Of a stretch of DNA of 64,000 bases, positions 1 through 12,902 are shown in pieces. This DNA is from Parelaphostrongylus tenuis (Eukaryota; Nematoda; Chromadorea; Rhabditida; Metastrongylidae). The position numbers and the translations under genes are program-made. Where the stretch lies: assembly GCA_019055375.1 (NCBI GenBank), contig JAHQIW010000449.1:124001-188000 (forward strand), read 5' to 3'. Position 1 is the stretch's first letter, and every line of letters starts with the position of its first letter. A model generated the notes under the pieces. That model worked only from the letters and a program-made list of their open reading frames with translations, searched no databases and was not told the DNA's origin.

Positions 1-795
1 CTATCTTTTGAAAATAATAAACGAAAAAATTGAAAAGGCACGTTTCGTTCCCAAAACTCGAAAATTTATGGAAGGAACTAAGCAATCTAAGACGCATCTC
101 CGTTCCTTCCACCCTCTTCTATCCTCTTGAAAAAAGGCGCTTTTCGTTTCTTTGAGTTTTAGCAGTTATTTGATAGCACAAATCTTGAGAAATCTAACGG
201 TTTGCATGATTTCTACGAAAAAAATTTTTGGCATGCTGTGGCAATGAAAATAAAGTCATCTTTCAATTTCATACTCGTGCAATATTAGCTGGATGAAGCG
301 TTTCTTCTAGACTTGCAAAGGTCACTCTCTCAAACCTCGACAATAGGACTTCTTGATGAGCTGTAGCAATTAAACGAAAAATGGGTTTCACACTGTGTGC
401 GCAATCATCGCGCAGAGCAATTGACTTGTCGTGTGACTCTTGCTAGAGAAACTTACACCATTTTTGGTGCTTTGGCGGAACTCTAGATAATACGTATGAT
501 TCTGATACTTTTAAACTTCTTCGGCTGTTCAGACTCTAACTAATGCGCATTAGCTGGTTTATTTGATGATGTAAAGTAAAAACGAAAAGCGTAAGTTTGC
601 AGAACGATAGAACAATGCTTCTGCATACGTAGATTTAGGTCATATAACTTTTCATATCAAATAATCGTAATGTTGTTTAAGCATTGTGGCTAGTGATATT
701 TTTTCAAAATCCCATCCACATGCCGGATCAAAGAGGCGTTTGTGAGTGTGAAACTCGATTTTCTTTTGGCTGCTACACAACAATAAGAAGTTTTG
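1..795. other. No gene seen; degenerate intergenic repeat sequence
   Basis: No coding pattern is visible in either strand. The stretch has the wording of a diffuse repeat seen elsewhere in the window: a 'ttatttgatagcac' cue near 166 followed by a 'gagctgtagcaat' cue near 357. The small ORF at 652-870 on the minus strand has no recognisable motif and overlaps a ribozyme-type repeat, so I do not call it a gene. Confidence 0.5.
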
Positions 796-797
796 GC

Positions 798-842
798 TGT
801 AACTGACGAGGCTGAAAAGCCGAGACACGTGCTTTGCACCGT
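798..842 (+). ncRNA. Degenerate hammerhead ribozyme-like core (copy a)
   Basis: CTGACGA at 803-809 is followed by a perfect four-pair stem II closed by a GAAA tetraloop (GGCT/AGCC), then GAGA in place of GAAA, then CACGTGCT. The strand before the core (TGTAA) pairs with the strand after it (TTGCA) with one wobble. The GAGA change and the U-to-C change at the stem III base should abolish cleavage. The flanking repeat runs on to about 905 with the 'ccattatgggcctcat' and 'agctcaaaa' wording shared with other copies. Confidence 0.5.
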
Positions 843-1106
843 GTAGGTGTCCATTATGGGCCTCATGCATAGCTCAAAAAATGACTATCAGGCATATTGA
901 GAAGCTTTTATTTGACAAGTACACCTTTAGAACTGTCGAGATCTGAGCTGATAAATGATCAACAAAAGTCTAGGAGGTAGCAAAAAGATGTCCAAATGTG
1001 AAGTCACTAGATTTAAGCCTGAAAAACTATCAAAACTCTCAGAAAATGACTTTCTCCTGAGGCGCTGGAACAAGATGGAGATAACGAAGTGTTACTCAAT
1101 CCGAAC

Positions 1107-3944
1107 CGTGAGACTTCCTGAGAGTGACAAGTGTTTGGCATCAATTGCACCGATGTTCATGTTCTTGAAAACACTACACGCCAATTTCCCCATCTCAGTG
1201 CGCAAGGCGGTCACCGTACCACTGATAACGATGCAGTCTGACTGCATCATCATATCTACACCATCTACTGCAAGTGACTTTCCCATTCAAACGTTTGCTT
1301 GAAGCAAAAAGTCTAACAAAATGGGGGACCGCCTTTGTTACTAATTCATACCTTTTGTCTATTTTTATTACTTCATAATGGAGTGATTTATGTACGATAA
1401 TGCGTGCTGTTGGCTGGAACACAGATTGGGATATTCTACCGTTACCACTTTTTTAAGATTGTATCTGTTGTCAAAGGTGAAATTAGGCTAATACATACCT
1501 TGTAATACCCTTGATGTTATTCAATGAAATACAATTCAGATGCAATTTCAACCATTTCAATAGTCTATAAAATGCACTGTGCAACCAATAAAGTCACCGA
1601 GAGAATGTCTTAGACAAAGATAAGCAGATCTTCTCACTTATGTGGATGAAAGTGAATTCGGCGAAATATATGCCTTCCACCCTCTTAATGCCACTTTGAA
1701 TTGTTCCAAAGGGTTTGTTAATGTCATTTATTGTTTCCGTATGAATATTTTAAGCAGGATTTCCTTTATCGCACCCGTCTCCTTTAGAAAGAGCCCGTAC
1801 TAGACTTGGATGTGTTATAAAAATAATTGTCACGCATACCGAAATGTGAGCGCGCTCTCAAGAAAACATTAGAAACAAAGGTATTATATATTTGAAGATA
1901 TCAGCCAAGGAGCAGTCAAGTGTGCAGCACTGCCCGTTCGGTGATATTATCACTAATCGGCGGGTGCAAAACGTTCGTCGACGACTCCTCCGTGTAAAAG
2001 GGTTATACCGCAAGCATGGTAGCTATGATGAAAGGCACTGTGCATCTAACGAGGCTGCAAGGCCGAAACGCGTGTATTGCACTGTATAAGTGCACCTAGC
2101 AGACCACATTCATGGCTCAAAAATAATTACCAGATATATTGAATTTGAACGTGGTTTTGAGAGGAATTACTTGAAAGGAGATGTAAATGTGCTCTTCTAC
2201 TCGGTGAAGCCGTTATACTTGAAGAGAATGGCACAACAGCAAGTAATGCAAGAGTTACCCTGTGCAGTCTATGGACATAGTGTCACCTCACTTTTTTCAC
2301 GATCCAACATCACATTCAAGTCCTAGCTTTCATTTGAGTCGCCTTTCCCCACACATCATTCACAGTATTCCATATGCTTGCGACTTCTACCAGTGATAGA
2401 GAATTTTTTGTCGTCACAAATGTTGTCGAAAGATAAAGTCAATTTTCTGGAATCTTGGGATAGTCTTTCTGAAAAGTGCAGGGTAATTGATGGGTGTGAT
2501 TGCATTTCTTGCAATAAGCTATTGGCACACTTATTCATGATATAAGATGATTTTCGTAACAAAATCGATAAATTCATGTAGAAAAGGATAATGAGTGCCA
2601 GTGCACTTTGTGTATGACTATTAACGGAGGTTGCACCTATAATGAATGTCGCTCGATGGGCCCTGTATTGTAGGAGTTCAATGGTGATTGTTTGAGAAGT
2701 AGTTTGAACCCAAGATGTCTATGAATGCTATGGAGAAAGGCGGCAAATTCATTAGAGTTTATAACGATGTCTAATGTGGCAGTCATTGCATCTTCAAATT
2801 TGTTCACTGTTAGACGGGTTTGAACGGAATATGTCTAGCTGTGCGGTATAAATGCGAAACTCTTTTTTCACTGAAGCCATGATTTACTCAGTAATGGGCA
2901 ACATAGGTCAGATGATGTGGTGTTGTGGTCTTGTTAGAAGAGATACACATATGTACTTTCAACTAGACAGATTCCATCAAAGCGCCGTTCGAGGCTGAAC
3001 AAGAATTTAGTGATGCGGTGACTCACACTTTGAACATCGTTGTCAAGTCTAATAAATTCACCGTGCCTTACTTCCTTTTCTACAATGTAATAAGTATCAA
3101 AATCCTTTTGCATATGTGTGGAATTTGTCGAGCTGACGCTGGAAGTCCAATACCTACTTTTACCATTTTATAGTATTCTAACGGTCACAGTTCTGCACTC
3201 CAAGGGATCATAACTGATCTGAATAGTGAGCTGACTTAGTATCATTGAAATTATAATACCATGGAGACCTGCGCTGCGACCTTGCTGTTCGTGGACATCA
3301 ATGACCTGTAAATGGGCTTTTTTAATCACTAACAAGAGGAACAGGATAACAATTTCATGAAAGTTTCCTTCATCGAATTGTCTTAGGGCATGTCAGTAAT
3401 GTGTTAAGACTATAGTGTTGGCAGATTTCGGAAAATTCTAGCTCAATTTGAAATCACGAAGAAGAAACATACGGTTGTGAGTTGTGACCTTATTGTTTGC
3501 ATTACAAGACAATATACGAATGATTTAGCACCATCCGAAGTAGTTGCAATGCGACCAGGAAGTTGAGAAGGTGCAGTAGTTGAGGTAGTGAAAGCCACAG
3601 CCGTAGGTAACACGAAGCCGCTTACAGAAAAAATTCCTTGTCATCGCTGCAACAGAATTAGGAAGGCTATTTGTGTAAAAATGAGAATTAGATCATTCTG
3701 ATGGAGTTATTTATTTTTGGTAATTTTTTCGTCTTTTACTGTTTACTACTCAGAATCCTGCGTCTGCACGCTTACGTCTGGGTCAGCTCATGATATGCGA
3801 TCAATTGTCAGTTGTAATGACAGCGAGTGAAGTTTTGTACTCATAAACCTTCTACCTATTACCTTGACCTTGCGGTATCACTCATCCCAACACTATCAAT
3901 AATGTCTTTGGCAGCGAAACCAGAAGTGTCACAAGTCCCACCAT
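1107..3944 (-). pseudogene. Secreted-protein family locus 1 (exons 1-4, decayed)
   Basis: Minus-strand copy of the five-exon family. Exon 1 is 3863-3944 (signal peptide, then GxVIPQGQ); a three-base loss makes a TGA where the family has the first mature Cys. Exon 2 is about 3494-3646, with one extra T in a T run causing a frameshift and the donor changed from GT to AT. Exon 3 is about 3175-3305 and is open (VIDVHEQQGRS...SYDPLEC). Exon 4 is 1107-1267, open, in the expected phase, with an intact acceptor (DCIVISGTVTAL...KHLSLSGSLT). No exon 5 was found. The intron between exons 3 and 4 is nearly 2 kb and contains a hammerhead-type element. Family function is unknown; I infer secretion only from the signal peptide. 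The exon 2 sequence is closest to locus 8, sharing the TSDGAKSFV block. Confidence 0.7.
2037..2090 (+). ncRNA. Hammerhead ribozyme-like core, one core change (copy b)
   Basis: The order is GTGCAT, CTAACGA (2046-2052), stem II GGCT-GCAA-GGCC with a GNRA loop, GAAA, CGCGTGTA, TTGCAC. Stem I pairs five of six positions (GTGCAT with TTGCAC). The only fatal change against CUGANGA is G5 to A. The surrounding element body runs about 1905-2165 and starts with 'gagcagtc' and 'cactgccc' wording also present at 13.2 kb. It lies in the intron between exons 3 and 4 of locus 1, on the opposite strand. Confidence 0.55.
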
Positions 3945-3949
3945 CCTTA

Positions 3950-5685
3950 CAAGATTTTGATTGATGGCTCCTGAAAAGTACATCAAATACTGTAGATTCG
4001 ACTGATTACAATCTATATTTTGTTGAATGAGAATATTCATTAGACGACAATGGATTTGACACTGAGCTCTCTAATCATCATCTTTTCGAACCGTGAAGAA
4101 GGAGAAACGGTTGAAGCTTCAGCTGTCACAATACGTTGTACCATAAAAATTTAGTCAACAGTTTACAAAGAAGAAAACACCATTGTCCATCTTATATGAA
4201 ATTTTACCAGATTTTCTCTAATGCCTTGCTTTTTTTTTGTCCAAAATTGTAAGAAATATTGTGAAATGTTGAACGGCTCCAATTATAGCATTTTTCCGTG
4301 GCTAGTTATTACTTCGTCATCCCATAATGAACAGCCCAACAATATTGATCATCTAGGCATGCGAACGGTTATAGGAAGAGGGCGACAACGAGCAAATTGG
4401 TCTTGAAAGATGTTAAAGGGCGAGGGTGGCATAAATCACTTGGTCTCGTATAAAAAAAAGCGACTCGCGGTTCTGCGCGGAAAAGAGACTGGCCGCGTCA
4501 CGGCTCGTCATCGATCGTTATCCCGGTTTCATATCGCTTGATTTCACGACGCGTGTCAATTGATCAGACATGGATATTTGTTGTTATATCGCCATCTCAT
4601 TCCGAATGATATATGGTTCTCATGACGATGGAATACGGGTCATTCATATTTGCAGTGTATCAGATCAAAATGAGCAATGTCCGTTCGCCATCGACGAAAT
4701 CTAATCAGTCCTTTTACCTTCTATTTTCTCAGGTACACTACGGCACTAAAAGGCTGCAGATCTGCACTTATAGCAAAATCTTATTTCGGAGATCTGCGGC
4801 CCAATTGCGTTATATTCAAATGCCTACTGATTAACATCTCAGCTACAAAGTTTTACGGGTAGTTACTAATAACATCGACTCAGCCACTTAGTCATGCCCC
4901 GCAGGCAAACGCTAACTGAATTATTGCTCAAGCAAATTGTAACCATCAGTCTTAATTTTCCTGAGGGACAACGCGTATCAAATATGATACATGATTGTCT
5001 AAAGGCCTTTCTCTCTGAATAGGATTTTTTTCTCAGACTTTTGATAATCATCTGAAAGATTGATTCTGCAATGTCAGGGATATGTCCAATTTTGAAAAGG
5101 AATTTATTACGTTCTAGCGACGAATCAAAACTATGTTTTACACGCAGTTTAATTCCTTGCTCGGTTGGTGTTTGTATATGGCTCTTCGTCAAACTCTTAC
5201 TCTTACAAGACGTTCGATAGCCCAAATCTCGAGAATTTCCTTAAAAAGTCGCCATAGGACACTGTAAGTGCGAAAAGAAGATTGCATTTCACAGCTAAAT
5301 TGTTACCGCTCCGCTTATACGTCATAGGTGGTTTATTGGTAATTATAGGCAAAGTTTACTCGTCAGAGGTATCTTATTCTTACGGAAAAGTGGAATATCA
5401 CATATAAACCTTTCATAATGGTTTCTTGATGGAAAAGTGAGTACTTCTCAAAATCTTTTTTTGTCGGCCACGTTATACCACGTTCCTGTAAGAAAATAAG
5501 CAAACGTTCAGCCCTTATTGTGCATCTATATCGCCTGTCTTGAGAACGTAGCTTGGAAACACATCATCTGCAACTGCACACCTCTGATAGCGATCTACGG
5601 GAAGGTAATTGTAGTATGTAGCTAGAGTAAATGTAGGAGGAACGCTCGTTCATTATTGCGAAGAAAACGCTACTTCCTCTATCAG
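3950..5685. other. No gene seen upstream of locus 1
   Basis: This is the 5' side of locus 1 (minus strand). Several short ORFs occur (for example 4866-5225 minus, 119 codons), but none shows a domain motif, splice-site framing or resemblance to another copy in the window. I see nothing that I can name. Confidence 0.4.
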
Positions 5686-5689
5686 CAGT

Positions 5690-6440
5690 CATATTCAAGG
5701 CGAAAAAAGAGTTTTTTTGCTATTTCCAGGTTTTAATGTAATCATTCAATGGCTAAGATGTTGGATATGTGAAAGTTATATCTTATTTTTCGAAGGCCCT
5801 AATATTACGCTATAACAGTAAAAAAATACCATTCTACACTCAAGCATTTTTCGCTGAGCGAAGATTTTCCTCAAAAAAATCAGTAAATATTTAAAAACAC
5901 AAATTCTAGAACTTGATAGTGCTTTTGGTCTTCTAAAGAAATACTATTAATTGCGCTGTAACTGAAATTAAAAATCCATTTTACATGCGACCTGCATTCC
6001 TTGCACTGGTACGTAGATAAATTCCACGACATTGGCATCATGCCATCGCCTTTCAATAATCAATCAATAGCTAAAACTCAAGGACTTCAAATGTGTGTTT
6101 TTTTTTGAATAAAACCTTTTAGCACGCTGGAGCAAAAAAAAATTGTGCTGTACATTTGTGTACTTTGCGCTGAACGCTGCCTTTCTCTCAGAATTTCAAA
6201 ATCCATTCGATAGCACAAATCTCAGTGACTTCAATAATATGCCCGTTTTTGAGGAAGACTTCTTAGTGCGTTGTTGCACCTAAAAGAACACTACGTTTTG
6301 CATTTGGCGCGCATCGCACGCTACGTGTAAATTGTGTTTCGCGATCGACATAGCGTCGAATGCAAAACTCAATGTTCTTGGCTGTAACAAAGCGCTTTAA
6401 CGCCATTTTCAAAAGCCATGCAAATCATTGAAATTGATGA
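5690..6440. repeat. Degenerate ~160-bp dispersed/tandem repeat
   Basis: The segment contains several divergent units built around 'attcgatagcacaaat' (about 6208), 'gttgttgcacc', and 'ttgcgctgtaac' cues. The same wording recurs at 43.8-44.7 kb in a clearer tandem order, and around 1-400, 23.6-23.9 and 26.3 kb. Unit boundaries are blurred, so period and copy number are estimates. Confidence 0.45.
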
Positions 6441-7850
6441 AATTTGTGTTATGGAATGGCTGCGGAAAGTCTGATCAAAATCCTGTTCAGCGAAAATATT
6501 TAAATTTGAAATAAAATTTCATTTCTACTTTTACAATACAAAAAAAACCTTTCGTAAAACATAATACACCTTTTGATTTCCCGAAATTCAAGCTGTGGAG
6601 TAATTGCAAAATCACTGAAGAGGAGTAAAAATATTTTTTTTGAACATGGGTGCGGATGGAGGAAAAAAGACCGGATTACTTCTATGGATGCATATTTCTG
6701 AGTAATAGTTTGCATAATGCCAATTATCAAGCCTTTTACTAAAATATGATTGTTTCTTCGCGTGCAGAATTCTTTCACTATCCATAAGTTCTTAACTTTA
6801 TTATCATAAATGTCACCTCCAAATAATTGAATGTAACCGAATGACTGATATAAGCTTCGCTATAGTGAGAGTTATCGATGAACTGGTGTCGCGTACACTA
6901 TTTATCATCATTTTGGATAAATTACTCATTGTTTACTATCTTATACTCACTATGATGGCTCTTTAGTCTTGTATAAAGCTAGGAAGAGCGAAACTAAAGG
7001 TTTTTATTGTGATATCCTTTGTACAAATCAATACAATTGATCGATTGTCAAATTCATTATGATTGTGCAGTGTACCGACGTTTTCCTCCATGCACGATAA
7101 ACGTTCTGAACCAAATGCATATGAGCGAGTAGAAAAAAAAATCAGATTATATCGAAGTAATACAAGAATTGCAAAAATTATACAAAGCGGGGAAAAAAGT
7201 TTAATCAAACTACCAAAATTGCGCAGCACCACTGCGCAATTCGTTCTGCGTGTATCGATTTCTACAGCACCCCCTTAGAGGTTAACGTTTCATGGGTCAC
7301 TATCATGTGCTGCTCACTATAGTTCACATGCCTTCTCATTCGGAGTCTTAATCCCAACCACATGGGATTTCATCACGAACGCACTTATGTAATGTATTTT
7401 TATATCGCCGTATCATTATTATACACTTATTATTGCGTTATTGTTCCAATTATTGTGTATTACAGGTTGTTCGAATATCAAATTATTCAGTGTTTGCAAA
7501 ATACCATTTCATAAACGTTGTTCGCCACTATTTCAATATGAAGATTTGCATGACGGATACTATCACCGCAATCATTCAAATGAACTGCTCCCAATCTACT
7601 CTCAGCACGCACACAACATGCAACACATATGCATCAGCAACTAACCAAGCCAACACATTCACTACTTAGTTCGACACTACAGTATAATGACCGTAATGAT
7701 AATCAGAGAGAGCAGTCGTCATGGGTGTCGATTTTGAGACACATGGGTAGCATGTAAAACCAGAAATGCGCTGTTCGTATTCCGCGCGTTATCTTTGATT
7801 CAATGGAGCGATTCCTAGTAGTTCCACAGTTTACTTCAATACTGTGCTCT
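6441..7850. other. No gene seen
   Basis: AT-rich sequence with only short ORFs that lack motifs. The overlapping plus-strand ORFs near 7433-7669 are low complexity (Thr, Asn and Ser rich) in two frames at once, which argues against coding. Confidence 0.4.
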
Positions 7851-7855
7851 ACAAC

Positions 7856-8140
7856 ATAAGCTTACTTGGATACTTGGACGGTCCGTCTTCACAAACTGTG
7901 CGGACACCAGCACATTTTCCATTCGTTTCCTCTTCTCGTGATTGTCGTACATGGTGGGGGTTTGGTTCGAGGTGACTGCTGGCCCAAGGTTCATACTGTG
8001 ATCTTTAAAACATCGACAGCTGCGAGTACAGCTGATCATTCTTCTTACAAAAAACGTCCGTCCAACTTGTGAGTGGTCGTACTCTGAGTCGGGTGCGACC
8101 TTATATAGTCCACTTCGTAGCTTGTTCATTTTACAACATG
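7856..8140 (+). repeat. Dispersed repeat C, copy 1
   Basis: Begins with 'gatacttggacggt' and 'cacaaactgtgcggac' wording, continues through a 'cgacagctgcgagtacagct' block and ends near a 'gtcgggtgcgacc' cue. The same order is found at 50400-50690 (plus), and the first block recurs in reverse orientation at about 55487-55590. Short ORFs inside it (7866-8072 plus and 7836-8129 minus) are repeat-derived. I recognise the wording as typical of hookworm interspersed repeats but cannot name a family. Confidence 0.55.
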
Positions 8141-8149
8141 AAAGTGTGT

Positions 8150-9235
8150 CAAAAATAAAAAAACAACGCTTTCTGTTTTTGAGCAGTAGTTAGAACTTGA
8201 TGAATCCCAGTGTCATATCAAATACATTAGTTGACTGTTATGGCGTATCATCAAAGAGGATATGGCGGCTTTGACGTTCGTCAGGAAATTCCATTGTCTA
8301 CCGCCAATCTTAAAACAAGAAACTCGATTAATGCAATCAAGGTTGACTTCTCACCTTTTTGATGAAGAATTACGTCGTCGTTTTGTCAGGTACTTTTTAT
8401 ATCAATTCTCAGAAAAAACGAAAAGCTGAGCAAGAACCAAGAACAATGTAAAATATAGTGGACTTATATGATGATAATTGCGCTGCATTTGATTGGGCAT
8501 AGAGGTATTCAAATCAAGCGTCAGTTTCACTTAAGCCTTCAACTGCCCACCGTCCGATTTAGTAACCATGGTCGCGGTGGCCCACTGTTGTCACGATGGT
8601 CTTGCCACTAGGCGCACTTGCTCGTCATCTAATTCGCTTTTCACTCTCCAGATAATTACCTGAGATTGGAAATTGATTTCTGCCTTGTTCCACCAATTTT
8701 CATGTTTTGGTGCGAAGCAAAACACTGTCGTCCTAATAAATTTTAGATCACCAACATGCATGTCGTGCACTGCATATTCAACACAAATTCGGGACCGTGA
8801 CAAAATCATTATTTACCATTGCAGAAACATCCCTTCCTCTCTCCACAAAACAAGTGCAAGCACGAAATTTGGAGTCTTTATAGGAATCGGTGTTTATGTC
8901 ATGTTGGTACAAATATTTTGATTATACATTGCCCGTCTGGGATAACTCACTGATCTATGACATAGTAGCTCATCGAAAGGATGGATGGGAAATTTGAAGA
9001 TTGCAATATAAGAGTGTCTTCCCTGGAGCAATAAGAAAGTAACATAGCACGAGACAGGAATGCCCTGTCAGTGGTGAGTAAACCTCTTGGAAACATTCTT
9101 GGAAACAGTTTGGTAAAAGACGGTCAATGTATTTCCTGATTATCTTCAAAATATCTCAGTTTTTTAAAATGTGGAAGAACGCCACGGTGATTATTTCATC
9201 GCACGTTGCGTGTAAATACTTCTGCGTCAATTCCA
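8150..9235. other. No gene seen
   Basis: Short ORFs on both strands near 8591-8921 have no recognisable motif. No splice-framed exon of the local gene family was found here, although exons 3-5 of locus 2 would be expected downstream of 9369 on the minus strand. Confidence 0.4.
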
Positions 9236-9239
9236 AGTC

Positions 9240-9290
9240 ACGGTGCGACTAATAAGGCTGAAAGGCCAAAATACGTATCTAGCACTTTAT
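9240..9290 (+). ncRNA. Hammerhead ribozyme-like core with compensatory stem III (copy c)
   Basis: GTGCGA (stem I), CTAATAA (9249-9255, two purine changes against CTGATGA), stem II GGCT-GAAA-GGCC, AAAA for GAAA, TACGTATC, then TAGCAC (stem I, five of six pairs). Stem III is T-ACGT-A instead of C-ACGT-G, a compensatory change compared with other copies. The downstream flank 'gtgccataacagacc' is the family signature. Catalytically dead by the core changes. Confidence 0.5.
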
Positions 9291-9368
9291 AAGTGCCATA
9301 ACAGACCTCGTAAACGGCTTGAAATATGCTGTCAGAAAGCACTTGTAACATTTGAGTTGCAAACTAAC

Positions 9369-10285
9369 TGTTTGCATTACAAGACGTGAAACAACTTTCT
9401 GAGCTCCACGCATATCAGATGCAATGTCAGATACACAGACGATAAATGTGGTAAAATAAATAATCGCAACAGGTAAAGTGATTCCAGGGACGATGAACGT
9501 CCTAGTACTCACTACACAATATTAAACATTTTTTTTGTAATGAATAACTAGATATTATACCATCATATTAAATGATCTTCCCTTTCATTTTTCAGTATTC
9601 AGAAGGTTCCTTTAATGAGATCTCTTCAGCACTGGTAAAATGTTAGATTATCATTCTAAATAATGCTTCTAGGCTTCTATCTGGCATTGACGAGCTTTGT
9701 TGCTCAGTACCAATGCTAGATACTTCTCCGTTACCGGCACCTTGCTCTAGATGCTCGAGGAAAACGCTCCTTTCTTGCCTTTTCCAAAATTTTAGATCTA
9801 GACACATTCTAGACGACAAGATATGCACGCCGAGTGCAATCTTCTCTGAACTGCTACATCGCACTAAAAAGTGTTTATTTCAAATACATATGCAAATTTT
9901 CTTATCTTAGAGAACTGGACTATCGCATTATTGCTATCAATCCAAGTAAAATGCTTTGTACAGCGAAACATGCTTAATTGGGTAATATAATCTTACTTCT
10001 ACTCCTACTCTTACAGAGCATTGAGAAGTTCTTCTATTAAACCAGTCAAATTCTTGAAATTTTTGGAATTCAAGCTATCGTATGACTATCGAACACAAAA
10101 AATCGGAAAATGCGTTTTTCTCAAAAGGCTGAAACGGAGTGCGGACAGCAGGAATATTCCCAATGCCTATCATTAGTTTGACCCGGTAGCAACACTCTAC
10201 ATCATAACACTGTCGAGATTATGGCCAGTGGCGAAATCGTATAAAATCGATCTGAAGTCTCCACATCCTTGTGAGTATATTTATT
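9369..10285 (-). pseudogene. Secreted-protein family locus 2 (exons 1-2 only)
   Basis: Exon 2 is 9369-9511: open, correct phase, AG acceptor and GT donor, encoding STRTFIVPGITLP...SRLVMQT. Exon 1 is a relic around 10185-10285 (ISPLAIISTVL, then a stop where the family has the GCGV motif, and no start codon in place). Exons 3-5 were not found on the minus strand below 9369. Fragment of the duplicated gene family; function unknown. The 5' flank (about 10740-10870) resembles those of loci 3 and 4. Confidence 0.65.
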
Positions 10286-10289
10286 TTGG

Positions 10290-11255
10290 CTCAAGAAAAG
10301 GGCAAGTATTATAGAGTTAATTGGAAACAAACTTTCTACTTTTGCATTATATCGTTCACAGGGCAATAACACAAGTGGCACGCAGCTCCTACGCAAGCAG
10401 CTTCGGCGTGATTACTCGCTGAGTCTCGCAACAGTTTCAAAGGTTCTCAGTTGGTGTAATTTAAAGTGAAATCTTTTGGACTAAAAATTGTGACTTCTGT
10501 TATTCGCATGCACACAGCAATTGGCAAATGGGTTAAATGCTGTCAAATGTTTATTGGCAAAGAGTTGAGCGAAACGGACCATTTGAATATAAACTACAGT
10601 GAATGTGTTAAATCTTCAAATGACACGGCTCAAAATTGGTTCCCACCTTCTTATTTCTGATTTTACAACATATAATCGCGACTCCCCCAAAGATAAAATA
10701 TTTGGGATCGACAAAGCGCCAGAATCACAACTACTCTTCAGGAGAAAATTTGTCAAGAAAGATATCAAATGACAAAAAAAGCGCAATATCTTCTGAAATT
10801 ACTTTTCTCCAGCAAATTACAGAGAAGGAGAATTTGCATTTGTTTAGTAGTGACGTCCTCACTAGTTTCTGAAATTCGACACCTTTAAGAAGCCTGCTTT
10901 GCTGATGAGGACCCAACTAATACACAAAATACGAACTTTTACAGGATTAGGAAGCTTTCGCGTCTCCATTTCACTGACGACATTGCACTTGTTTTGACGA
11001 AACAAAACCTTGTCTCAATTCCACTACGTCATCGAGAATTCTTCGGTTTAGACTGTAATAACTCTGTTTCTTTTTGCTCAAAGGATGACTCGAAACGACT
11101 GTCAGCGGTGCAGAATCATCGGCTCTGGATATATGAACGGCGGATAAAGCGGCATAAACAATACCGTGTTGCAGGAATTAAATGTTGTAACAGTACCGAG
11201 TTTCATCTTAACTGCTGAATAATGAGCATTTTCGCTACAGCAATGTTCTTTTACT
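10290..11255. other. 5' flank of locus 2; shared upstream block
   Basis: No gene. The part at about 10745-10870, with the wording 'gatatcaaatgacaaaaa' and 'ttactttt', resembles 27440-27560 (upstream of locus 4) and 16085-16170 (upstream of locus 3) in the same orientation relative to the gene. This supports duplication of gene plus upstream DNA. Confidence 0.45.
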
Positions 11256-11259
11256 TTAA

Positions 11260-12400
11260 GTAGAATACTAAACTAAGTCGGCGATTATTTTAGAACTTTA
11301 TTGAAAATCAAGTAAACAGAATCGTTGCACACTGTTAGTACATGTCAATTGCTGTTCACTGGCTTAGGTCACTTCAACATGGCTGGAGTCCATTATGAGA
11401 GGACACGATCCTAAACATACTTTGTTCATGCGTTGCTTCATCCTGCTTGATTCGTCTCACTGTAACGGCCTGCAAGGGCCAGTATCGCAAGAAGAGCAGC
11501 ATCATCATAGCTCTTGTGAATCCGAGACCGTCGATGTATTAGTTTTGACATACATTCATAACAAGCTTGTCTAAGCTGATCATTGTCTGGAAATATTGAT
11601 TACGGTAAACGATGCTCACTAAGAGTCAGGATTGAAGATGTTTAGTTTTTGGAAAAACTTAACGCTAAACATCGACAGGAATCATTTGGTGAGTTCAGCC
11701 GCTCAAACAAGCTGGTTTGTGTTCACTTACATCAGGAGTCTTTCATTCCGTTCCAATGTTTTAAACAAGGAGCATATGTGTGAATTTACGAGACTTCTAT
11801 TCAAAGGGAAATGGCTTCAGCGTGTTTATACTGTAATCCTTTCTTAAGTGTTTCATAACTGAGAAAATGAAAATTCATTTGTGAAGCTTTCACGTCTTAT
11901 GTATGTGACAATATACTGCATTTTGGAGAATGCAGAAATATTCCTTGATGTCAATGTAATAACAAAGATTCTTCGGCTAAAAGTGATATATAAAAGTATT
12001 TCTGCGCACTAAGGCAGGTTCATGGTGCAGTCATCACTGTTGAATCATTGGCTTTTTGACGGAAACATTTTCCTTCCAACAGCCTATGTCTGTTTGAGAA
12101 AGAAATACGGAACTATTCGATCAATGCTAAGGTTATTCGATGGTCGGCCTGGAAATCTTGTTTTGGTGAAATTTATGAGATTTATGTGTGCTTGATGTAG
12201 CTGATTGACAGCTCTGTGTCATTCGACTAAAATGTTAACCAGGCGAACAAATTTACCACGACGCTCTCTTTTCGCTTTCAGTAGGATATTGCAATTATTC
12301 TGCGGAATTTAGCCAACAAGAGAAGAGCAGCAATGTTGTTTTCTTGCTAATGGAAGAGCTCATGCATTTTTTCAATGCTGCACAATTGAATTGAACACAT
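11260..12400. repeat. Segmental repeat U, copy 1
   Basis: Blocks in order: 'tagaactttattgaaaatc', 'gcttaggtcacttcaa' (about 11360), 'tcgtctcactgtaacgg', 'cgcaagaagagcagca', and near 12238 'aggcgaacaaatttaccacg' with 'cgctctcttttcgctttcag'. The same blocks in the same order are at 29830-30760, and the first part at 17200-17530. Each copy lies upstream of a minus-strand family locus (2, 4, 3), so it is probably part of the duplicated unit rather than a separate transposon. Confidence 0.5.
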
Positions 12401-12403
12401 TGA

Positions 12404-12740
12404 TTGATTTCTGGCTGCAGAAATTTTAGTTTCCACAGTTTTTTCCAAACCACTTTTTTGAGGCATCTGTTTGATAGCGATGGTTATTTTGTTTTATATG
12501 AAGATACCTTCAAACCATTCAGGACGACTTGGGTTTTTCAGAATAGGCGATATTTTAGAGGCCCTTCCTCGTCAGACAAGAGCTCCTCTTTGTGTCGTAA
12601 AAGCCAATCATTTGTTCAAGGAGCGGAGAGCTAAATATCATATGGCTTGTAAAAAGGCCTTTAGTGCGCTGTGGCAGCGAAGATTCAAGTGTGCCCGACC
12701 TTTGGCTGGCTTAGTTTATTCGCCCACTGTATGTGCTTAG
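12404..12740 (+). other. Short overlapping ORFs, no recognisable product
   Basis: Two overlapping plus-strand ORFs (76 and 89 codons) in different frames between repeat U and a hammerhead-type element. Neither shows a motif that I recognise or a paralogue in the window. Probably chance. Confidence 0.25.
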
Positions 12741-12902
12741 AATTTTGGTTGGCTTTCGTAGTCAATCAGACAGCTTCTTCATTAGAACGGCATTTCTTTC
12801 AATTCATACCTTTCGTTCCGAGTGTTTAAGACCACGCTGGAATTTCAATATGCCTGGTAACTATTTTTCGAGCCATGCACATGGTCAGTCATGAGCTCTT
12901 AT

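Noticed and set aside
955..1302. 115-codon plus-strand ORF as a gene
   Set aside because: It is the antisense of family exon 4 of locus 1, which has the conserved CIVISGTVTAL and KHLSLSGSLT motifs and correct splice phase on the minus strand.
4866..5225. 119-codon minus-strand ORF
   Set aside because: No domain, no splice context and no similarity to anything in the window.
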